A DNA stretch of 61,266 nt, taken from assembly GCF_014652215.1 (NCBI RefSeq), contig NZ_BMYJ01000002.1, forward strand, positions 340,074 through 401,339, given 5' to 3'. The notes under the pieces were generated by a model that was not told where the DNA came from, made no database searches, and saw nothing but the letters and a program-made list of their open reading frames with translations. Position 1 is the first letter of the stretch; every line of letters starts with the position of its first letter. Origin of the DNA: Neogemmobacter tilapiae. Its GTDB lineage: Bacteria > Pseudomonadota > Alphaproteobacteria > Rhodobacterales > Rhodobacteraceae. Of this stretch, positions 55,482 to 61,266 are shown piece after piece. The position numbers and the translations under genes were made by a program.

Positions 55482-56284
55482 TGCTTTTGCAGGTGAACCA
55501 TGTAACCCGCTATGTTTACGACCGACCGGTGCGCGGCGTGGTGCAAAGCCATCGGCTGACACCTTCGGTCTTTGCCGGGCAAAAGGTGATCGACTGGCAA
55601 GTGACGGTCAGCGACGGGCAAAAGGGCGGCAGCTTTCGCGATGGGGCGGGGGACAGGATCGAATCCTGGTCGATCCGGGGGCCGGTGTCGGAAATTCTGG
55701 TGACGGTGACGGGACGGGTGGAAACCACCGATCTGGTGGGGGTCTTGAAGGGGCACAAGGAAACAACGCCCCCGCAAAGCTATTTGCGCAGCACCGCGCC
55801 GACCGAGGCCGATGTGGCGCTGACCGAACTGGCACAGGTGGGCGAGGGCGAGCCTTTGGCCGTGGCGCACCGCATGGCCGAGGCGGTGGCGGGCGCCATC
55901 GCCTATGCGCCGGGCACGACCCATGCGCATACCACGGCGGCCGAGGCTTTGGCGCAGGGGCAGGGGGTCTGTCAGGACCATGCCCATGCGCTGATCGCCA
56001 TGGCGCGGGCGCGGGGGATTCCGGCGCGCTATGTCTCGGGCTATCTGTTTGCCGATGCGGAAGGGCAGGCGCATGAGGCGGCGCATGCTTGGGCGGAACT
56101 GCATGTGCAGGGCTATGGCTGGGTGGGGTTTGATCCGGCAAACCGCTGCTGTCCGGATGACCGCTATATCCGGTTGGGTTCTGGGCTGGATGCGCAGAAT
56201 GCGGCCCCGATCCGGGGCATTTCGCGGGGAATTGCCGAAGAAGCGATGGATGTGACCGTTGCGGTTCTGGCAGCGCAGCAATAG
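55481..56284 (+). CDS. Transglutaminase-like cysteine peptidase
   Basis: A 267-residue protein with an N-terminal beta domain (HVTRYVYDRPVRGVVQSH) and a transglutaminase-like core. The triad is Cys in GQGVCQDHAHALIAMAR, His in EAAHAWAEL and Asp in GWVGFDPANRCC. There is no signal peptide, so it acts in the cytoplasm. In the operon it may trim or cross-link what the ATP-grasp enzyme makes. Confidence 0.92.
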   Translation: MLLQVNHVTRYVYDRPVRGVVQSHRLTPSVFAGQKVIDWQVTVSDGQKGGSFRDGAGDRIESWSIRGPVSEILVTVTGRVETTDLVGVLKGHKETTPPQSYLRSTAPTEADVALTELAQVGEGEPLAVAHRMAEAVAGAIAYAPGTTHAHTTAAEALAQGQGVCQDHAHALIAMARARGIPARYVSGYLFADAEGQAHEAAHAWAELHVQGYGWVGFDPANRCCPDDRYIRLGSGLDAQNAAPIRGISRGIAEEAMDVTVAVLAAQQ

Positions 56285-56314
56285 GCTGTCACAAAAGACC
56301 GGGGACAGTTTCCG

Positions 56315-57040
56315 ATGACTTACTGCGTGGGCCTTCTTTTGAACGAGGGTATGGTTCTCTTGTCTGACACCCGCACCAATGCGGGGTTGGACAACATTTC
56401 GACCTATCGCAAGATGTTCATCTTTGAAGAGCCGGGCGAGCGGATCATTGCGATCATGACAGCGGGCAGTCTGTCGGTCACGCAGACCACCATCGCCCGC
56501 CTGCGCGAGGCGATGGAAGACCCCGAGTCCACGCCCGAAACCTCGATCCTGCTGGCCCCGACCATGCTGAAGGTGGCCGATATCGTCGGCGCGATGCTGG
56601 CCAAGGTGCGGTCCGAGGTCGAAGAAAAGCTGTCGGCGATGAACCAGTTGGCCAGCGCCAGCATGATCGTGGCGGGGCAGCGCAAGGGCGGCGAGATGCG
56701 GATGTTCCTGATCTATCCGGAAGGGAACTTTATCGAAGCGACCGAGGACACACCCTTTTTGCAGATTGGCGAACACAAATACGGCAAGCCTATTCTGGAC
56801 CGTGTGGTCAAGCGGACGACGAGCCTTGCCGATGCGCAAAAGGCGGTGCTTCTGTCGATGGATTCGACGCTGCGGTCGAACCTGTCCGTGGGGATGCCCC
56901 TTGATTTGCTGGTCATCGAACGCGATGCCTGCAAGGTGGACAGCAAGCGGCGGATCGAGGCGGGGGACGAAAGTTTCCGCGCGATGAGCGAGGCCTGGAG
57001 TCTAGCCCTGCGGGACGGGTTCACGCGGATCACGCTGTAA
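56315..57040 (+). CDS. Anbu proteasome-like peptidase
   Basis: A 241-residue Ntn hydrolase of the Anbu (ancestral beta subunit) family. MTYCVGLLLNEGMVLLSDTR exposes Thr2 as the nucleophile after Met removal; Asp in LLSDTRTNAG and Lys in STYRKMFIF complete the site. ASASMIVAGQRKGGEMRMFLI and VLLSMDSTLRSNLSVGMPL are conserved in the family. It closes the four-gene operon and precedes a strong terminator. Physiological substrate not established. Confidence 0.9.
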   Translation: MTYCVGLLLNEGMVLLSDTRTNAGLDNISTYRKMFIFEEPGERIIAIMTAGSLSVTQTTIARLREAMEDPESTPETSILLAPTMLKVADIVGAMLAKVRSEVEEKLSAMNQLASASMIVAGQRKGGEMRMFLIYPEGNFIEATEDTPFLQIGEHKYGKPILDRVVKRTTSLADAQKAVLLSMDSTLRSNLSVGMPLDLLVIERDACKVDSKRRIEAGDESFRAMSEAWSLALRDGFTRITL

Positions 57041-57042
57041 CG

Positions 57043-57073
57043 AAAAAGGGCGGCCCAAGGGCCGCCCTTTTTG
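57043..57073 (+). terminator. Terminator after the Anbu operon
   Basis: AAAAAGGGCGGCC (from 57043) pairs with GGCCGCCCTTTTT across the loop CAA, ending in a T-run on both strands. It also serves the convergent gene ending at 57090. Confidence 0.9.
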
Positions 57074-57089
57074 TTTCCGGGACCAGAGG

Positions 57090-58013
57090 TCAGATGCCCG
57101 ACTTGCTGGCCGTCACATACATCAGCGTGACTTCATCGAACTTCGTCGTGATCGCATCCAGCTTTTTGTATAGCTCGACCGAGGCTGCCGGATCGACACC
57201 CGTCACCGCCGCTTCGACATCCGGCTTGACCGCAGCCCAATCGGCCTGGATCTCGGCCATCTTGGCCGCGATTTCCGGCGTCGGCGGGGTGATGACCCCG
57301 GCGGCGGGGAAGCCGTTCGCCAAGGCGTTCAGCGACGCCTCGAACAGGCGCACGGTTTTCGCAAAGCGGAAGCTGTTGCCCACCACCTTGTTGCCATTCG
57401 CCAGACCACAGGCCTCTTTCGCCATTTGCAGGGCCAGCGACCGCTGACGACCCACGATGTCCAGCGTCAGAGCGTGCGATTGAAGCAGTTCCGGCGGGTT
57501 GGCATAGGCGTTGATGATCTCTTGCACCAGATATTTGGTCGAGTGCATGAGGTTCAGGTTCTGCCGGGCGACATAATCCCAGCCATCGGCGGGGGCGCTG
57601 CCATCCAGCAGGGTCTTGGCCTGACCGGCGAAGGTCTGCCATTGCAGGTCCACGCCACGGATCCCGGCCAGCACCTTGCGCTCCTCTTCCTTGGCCGGCA
57701 GGCCAAGTTCGGGATTGCCTTCGGCCAGACCCAACATGAGCCGGTCGAATTCGGCGATGGCATCGGTTGCCACTTTCTTGAAGTTCTCGACATCGCTGCC
57801 GGCCTGCACATGGCACGCCGCCACCCCGATGCGCTGGCTCAGGGCCCGCACACGTTCGGTGATGTCGATCCGTTCGGCCGCACCCGTGCTTTGCACGACG
57901 CCCTGAGCGAGGGCGGGGGTTGCGGGCAGGCCAAGGGCGCTGACCGACAGCAAAAGCGAGGCGATCCAGACGCGTGCCCTGTTCGGGGCTGGGTTCAGAT
58001 CAGAGCGGTTCAT
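57090..58013 (-). CDS. Secreted protein with two PilJ-type sensor domains
   Basis: A 307-residue protein. A signal peptide (WIASLLLSVSALGLPATPALA) is followed by two copies of the 'type IV pili methyl-accepting chemotaxis transducer N-terminal' domain: ITERVRALSQRIGVAACHVQAG, and LDIVGRQRSLALQMAKEACGLA. No membrane helix follows, so it would be free in the periplasm. AAAGGTGA precedes the ATG at 58013. It lies 137 bp downstream of a substrate-binding/OmpA gene on the same strand. NIT- or PilJ-like domains bind small ligands such as nitrate; the ligand here is unknown. Confidence 0.8.
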   Translation of the reverse strand: MNRSDLNPAPNRARVWIASLLLSVSALGLPATPALAQGVVQSTGAAERIDITERVRALSQRIGVAACHVQAGSDVENFKKVATDAIAEFDRLMLGLAEGNPELGLPAKEEERKVLAGIRGVDLQWQTFAGQAKTLLDGSAPADGWDYVARQNLNLMHSTKYLVQEIINAYANPPELLQSHALTLDIVGRQRSLALQMAKEACGLANGNKVVGNSFRFAKTVRLFEASLNALANGFPAAGVITPPTPEIAAKMAEIQADWAAVKPDVEAAVTGVDPAASVELYKKLDAITTKFDEVTLMYVTASKSGI

Positions 58014-58150
58014 CGGGTTCACCTTTACATGATCCGCACGGGGGGAGAGCCTTGCACTTGCTGAGGCGCTGTTGCGCTTGGGCGAAGAGCAAGTGGCAGA
58101 CCGGTCCCGGCTGTGGTTGTTTTCAAAGGACATGATCATCTGCACACCCC

Positions 58151-59737
58151 TTACGGCAAGGTGATCCAGGTTTCCACGCGCCGGTTGATCGACCGGCCAA
58201 GGTCACCCGTGTTGCAGGCAGCCGGGGCGATTTCGCCAAAGCCCGTTGCATTGATCGTCACATGAGCGACCTTGTCACCACCAGCCCCTTTCAGCGCATC
58301 GGCGATCGATTCAGCCCTGTTTTTGGACAGGCCCCGGTTCGGTTCGAATTCGCCCACATCGTCCGAGAAGCCGACGAAGGTGACAGTCGCCCCTTGCGGC
58401 ATCGCGGCCACATAATCCACCAGACGCGCCAGGTCGAGCTGACCGCGGGGGTCGAGTTGCGACGAACCTGTGCGGAAGCGGAAGGTTGTTGACAGCCGAT
58501 CCGCAGCTTTCATCAATTCGATGAATTCTTTAGCCACTTCTGCTTCAAACTTCGATCCGCCGGTGAACAGCAGTTGCTGGGCCCGATCATTGTCGATGCT
58601 GTTGTCGCGCAGTTCGATGCCGAGATCGATGAACCCGGCCTGCTTGATCACGTTGCTGGACTCTTCCGAAGTGGTGAAGTCGAGGAATTGTTTGGCCAAT
58701 TCGTTCGACAGATCGCCGCGGTTATAAAGATAAAGGCGGCGATACAGCGCATATTCTTCGGTTTTCACCGAGAACGGATCAGGCGTCGTCGGGATGCCGC
58801 ATTCGCTGATGATGGTCAGCGGCTTTTGGCCCCGTTGGAACGCATAGCCGACATAGGCGATGGCCCCCGGGTTGTCGTTGACATAGGCCGCAGCCGCATC
58901 GTTATCGGCCACAGAAACGGCGCCTTCCGGAACGGCAGGCGCTTGGCCACCGAACAGACCGTCCATGAAAAGGGCGAAGGTGCCGGAATCTTCAGCACGG
59001 GTGACGATGGAAATCGGCAGATCAAGACCGCCGAATTCCGACCAGTTCTTGGCCTCGCCCGAATAGATCTTGGCCAGGTCCGAAGCGGAAAGTTCCGACA
59101 CATCGTTTTCGTTGTTGACGATGACGACAAGGCTGTCGATGGCCAGAATGCGTTCCTGGTTCGGATCGATCATGTTGCCAGCGCCCGCAGCTTTCAGGGC
59201 GCGGGCTTCATCCGGGGTGATCCGGCGAGCCGACATCCCGATCTGCGACGTGCCATCCAGAAGCCCGGCGAAGGCGTCGCCCGAACGGGTGGCCGAGACC
59301 AGATAGGTCCCAAGCGTGTCGCCAAAGCCTTCTTCACCGACGAAGGTCGCGGTGAATTCGCCTTGGTTGGCGGTGTTTTCGATCCGCGCCTCGGCATTCA
59401 AATAGGTGCCAAAGCCGCCCATCATCAGGGGCATCAGGCCCTCACCGATCGTGTCGGAGCCGGCCAGCTTGACGTCATAGGCAGCGGTTTCGACCGCTGG
59501 ACAACCAGGGCCTTCGCAGAACACCCGGTTTGCAGCGATCCGAAGATCGCCCAGATCGGTCCGGATGATGTAGTTGTCATCGGAAAAGCTCACCAGATCG
59601 CCTTCAAGGTTCACGGTGCCGTCCGAAGATTTCAAGGTCACTTTTTCCGCCCATGCGCCACCGGCCATCAAGGCGGTCATCGCGACGGTCAGGCCAAAGG
59701 CGGCCTTCTTCAGTCTAGGACTAGGTGCGTAGTTCAC
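58151..59737 (-). CDS. Phosphate-binding-protein/OmpA fusion
   Basis: A 528-residue periplasmic protein. After a signal peptide (FGLTVAMTALMAGGAWA) comes a short beta region, a PstS-like domain (VKLAGSDTIGEGLMPLMMGG, EDSGTFALFMDGLFGG), and a C-terminal OmpA peptidoglycan-binding domain (FRTGSSQLDPRGQLDLARLV, NRGLSKNRAESIADALKGAG, INRRVETWITLP). The GTG at 59737 follows GGAGGGGG. The OmpA part would hold the ligand-binding domain on the cell wall. No Pst permease genes are near, so sensing or storage is likelier than import. Confidence 0.85.
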   Translation of the reverse strand: MNYAPSPRLKKAAFGLTVAMTALMAGGAWAEKVTLKSSDGTVNLEGDLVSFSDDNYIIRTDLGDLRIAANRVFCEGPGCPAVETAAYDVKLAGSDTIGEGLMPLMMGGFGTYLNAEARIENTANQGEFTATFVGEEGFGDTLGTYLVSATRSGDAFAGLLDGTSQIGMSARRITPDEARALKAAGAGNMIDPNQERILAIDSLVVIVNNENDVSELSASDLAKIYSGEAKNWSEFGGLDLPISIVTRAEDSGTFALFMDGLFGGQAPAVPEGAVSVADNDAAAAYVNDNPGAIAYVGYAFQRGQKPLTIISECGIPTTPDPFSVKTEEYALYRRLYLYNRGDLSNELAKQFLDFTTSEESSNVIKQAGFIDLGIELRDNSIDNDRAQQLLFTGGSKFEAEVAKEFIELMKAADRLSTTFRFRTGSSQLDPRGQLDLARLVDYVAAMPQGATVTFVGFSDDVGEFEPNRGLSKNRAESIADALKGAGGDKVAHVTINATGFGEIAPAACNTGDLGRSINRRVETWITLP

Positions 59738-59887
59738 GTTACCCCCTCCACTTTTTAGGGACGCAACCGACATGGCGCTGGGGGCGCATGCCGGAGGCCA
59801 AAGCATTCTTCACTCTCGCCTTCTCTGGTTGCCGGGCGAATAAGCCAGCATTGTGTCACGAAGGCGGTATTCTGGACCATTTTCAAG

Positions 59888-59916
59888 GCAATTGTTAACT
59901 TTGGATTCACAATTGC
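59888..59916. promoter_or_regulatory. Inverted repeat upstream of the PstS/OmpA gene
   Basis: GCAATTGT (59888-59895) and ACAATTGC (59909-59916) form an 8-bp inverted repeat with a 13-nt gap, about 150 bp before the start codon. Possible operator. Confidence 0.3.
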
Positions 59917-59917
59917 A

Positions 59918-59949
59918 TTCCGCCGCCCCCGATTGCGGAGGCGGCGGAA
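59918..59949 (-). terminator. Terminator-like hairpin after the right-edge gene
   Basis: TTCCGCCGCC (59918-59927) pairs perfectly with GGCGGCGGAA (59940-59949) around a 12-nt loop, 60 nt past the stop of the gene ending at 60010. On the minus strand there is no long T-run. Confidence 0.55.
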
Positions 59950-60009
59950 AATGTCAGGCAAAACAGAGGGTTCGCAGTTTCAGCTTTCTGTCGCTTTGCG
60001 CGATTCGGA

Positions 60010-61266
60010 TCAGTCTCCAAGCAATCCATAGTTGAATGCTGTCAAAACGTTCTCTCCGTCCCGGCGGACAACGAAGGGAAAGCGCGTCGTTCCGGTCTGC
60101 AATTGCCGCGTGATCAACTCGCCCATCCGGGCATCGCTACCGATTCGCTCGTTTGAGGGCACGTAGGCGACAATTTCATCACCAATTTTCATCAGATCGT
60201 CGGTTGTGGCTGGCGGAGCGGCGACAACGACCGTCCGGACCGCATCACCACCGACTGGGATTTCGGCAAAGCGAAGTCCATTCAGCAACGCAACTTCGGT
60301 CACGACATTCACTGTCAGGGTCTGATCGGTTGCGGAACCGCCGTCGGGCGCTTGGACGCCCAGTGTCAGATCGACTGTTTCAGCCCCGTCCAAGGCGCCA
60401 CTGGCGCGCAGTTGGGCCGCAATGTCGGTGATGGAGGCGATGGGAGCGCCGTTCAGATTGGCGATCGTCGCGCCGGGCACCAGCCATTCCGGGGCGCCTT
60501 CATCGACGCTGGCAACGGTGGTTGGGTTGGCAGGATCCACCTTGAAGGGCAGATAGGGCATTCGTGCCGTCAGCACGGGCGAGGACGACAGATCAATAGC
60601 CTCGGTCGTTGCCGCTCCGGCACCGGCGGTGGCTTGGCCGCCCAGCAACAGATCATCAAGATCATCCGCCGCCCGCACATTCGCGGCGGCTTCGGCGGCT
60701 TCGGCCTCGTCACCCGTGAGTTGAGGCGCGGCGGCCACTGCCACGGGTTCAGGCTCGGGTGCAGGTTCGGGTTCGGCCAAGGCCGTTTCAGCTTCGGTCG
60801 GAGCGGGCAGCGCCGATGCATCGGCCGCGGTCGGCGCAGCCTCGGCCTCGCTTGGGGCGACAACATCACCGACCGCTTCAGGCGCAGCGGCGACTTCGAC
60901 AGGCTCGCTGCTGGTCGTCGGAGCGGGCTCCTCCGAAATGGCGGGCGCTTCTGGTTCAGCGGCAGCTTGGGTCGTCGCTTCGGTTTCGGTCGGCTCGGCG
61001 GCTGTGGCCTCCGGCGCGGTCTCTGCGGTGGTTTCGGCGGCTGCGGCCTGATCTTCGATGGCGGTCGGCACCGCGGTTTCTGCGTCGGCCTCTGCTGTTT
61101 CGGTCACTTGCGGCTCGGCAGCCGGTTCCTCGGGAGCGGAGGCCTCGGTTTCGACGGTTTCCGCCGCAGCCACTTCGGCCGCGGGTTCTTGGGCCGCCGC
61201 CGTTTCGGTGGCCGCCTCGGCAGGGGCTGGCGTTTCTTCGCTGCCGCCCATGAACATCACCCCGGC
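60010..61266 (-). CDS. Ala/Glu-rich protein with PDZ-like C-terminal part (cut by right edge)
   Basis: At least 418 residues, open at the right edge. The visible N-terminal part (AGVMFMGGSEE) may follow a membrane helix lying outside. About 200 residues of low-complexity Ala/Glu/Pro/Thr sequence form a flexible periplasmic spacer. The C-terminal about 190 residues are folded and contain SVDEGAPEWLVPGATIANLN and GAPIASITDIAAQLRASG, which resemble a PDZ ligand-binding loop and helix, then a second similar beta-rich segment. It may be an envelope scaffold or secretion accessory protein. No exact family is recognised. Confidence 0.75.
   Translation of the reverse strand, partial: AGVMFMGGSEETPAPAEAATETAAAQEPAAEVAAAETVETEASAPEEPAAEPQVTETAEADAETAVPTAIEDQAAAAETTAETAPEATAAEPTETEATTQAAAEPEAPAISEEPAPTTSSEPVEVAAAPEAVGDVVAPSEAEAAPTAADASALPAPTEAETALAEPEPAPEPEPVAVAAAPQLTGDEAEAAEAAANVRAADDLDDLLLGGQATAGAGAATTEAIDLSSSPVLTARMPYLPFKVDPANPTTVASVDEGAPEWLVPGATIANLNGAPIASITDIAAQLRASGALDGAETVDLTLGVQAPDGGSATDQTLTVNVVTEVALLNGLRFAEIPVGGDAVRTVVVAAPPATTDDLMKIGDEIVAYVPSNERIGSDARMGELITRQLQTGTTRFPFVVRRDGENVLTAFNYGLLGD

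Overview
The window is chromosomal DNA from a GC-rich alphaproteobacterium, most likely a Rhodobacteraceae/Paracoccaceae species of the Rhodobacter, Tabrizicola or Gemmobacter kind. The signs are the topA-dprA pair, a PccR-type regulator with propionyl-CoA carboxylase genes, choXWV beside betICA, a urt urea transporter, AcuI, a DUF6497-like small protein and a substrate-binding/OmpA fusion. I saw no rRNA, tRNA, CRISPR array, prophage or classical insertion sequence. The only mobile-type gene is a REP-associated tyrosine transposase (RAYT).

Layout. 0-3.2 kb: topA (cut by the left edge), dprA, gabT. 3.2-4.3 kb: a RAYT bracketed by inverted REP pairs, plus one unknown small gene between two more such pairs. 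4.3-7.8 kb: DUF486 membrane protein, Bcr/CflA-type exporter, a short-chain acyl-CoA sensing regulator (PccR/ScfR type) and YdcH. 7.8-14.5 kb: choline locus, with betI-betC-betA on the minus strand and choX-choW-choV on the plus strand around a BetI-type operator. 14.6-22.1 kb: pccB, four small genes, pccA and methylmalonyl-CoA mutase. 22.4-28.5 kb: urtABCDE. 28.6-33.2 kb: lactonase/FAH pair, a lipoprotein cytochrome c, acuI and an inositol-phosphatase family gene. 33.3-42.8 kb: surface-glycan or glycolipid cluster (glf, GT2, sqdB-like, epimerase, DUF4422-GT8, two sulfotransferase-like proteins, Gfo/Idh/MocA). 42.8-48.9 kb: two paralogous membrane proteins, pepF and an RTX protein. 48.9-51.5 kb: repair DNA ligase plus its MBL exonuclease. 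51.6-57.0 kb: mntH, then a divergent ATP-grasp / alpha-E / transglutaminase / Anbu cluster. 57.1-61.3 kb: three envelope or periplasmic proteins, the last cut by the right edge.

How the genes fit together. AcuI makes propionyl-CoA from acryloyl-CoA; PccAB and the mutase carry propionyl-CoA to succinyl-CoA. The 6.1-kb regulator has two TTTGCAAA boxes before its own start, and two more lie before pccB, 8.5 kb away across the choline genes. This suggests one regulon split by the choline block. BetC and BetA turn imported choline-O-sulfate and choline into betaine aldehyde; betB is not in the window.

Most notable. (1) A complete REPtron: GTAG-headed hairpins as inverted pairs on both sides of the RAYT, with the RAYT stop codon inside a REP. 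(2) A 35-nt near-perfect palindrome exactly midway between mntH and the Anbu/ATP-grasp cluster. (3) The split PccR regulon with intrinsic-terminator-like hairpins between pccB and pccA. (4) The combination of SqdB-like, UDP-galactopyranose mutase and tandem sulfotransferase-like genes.
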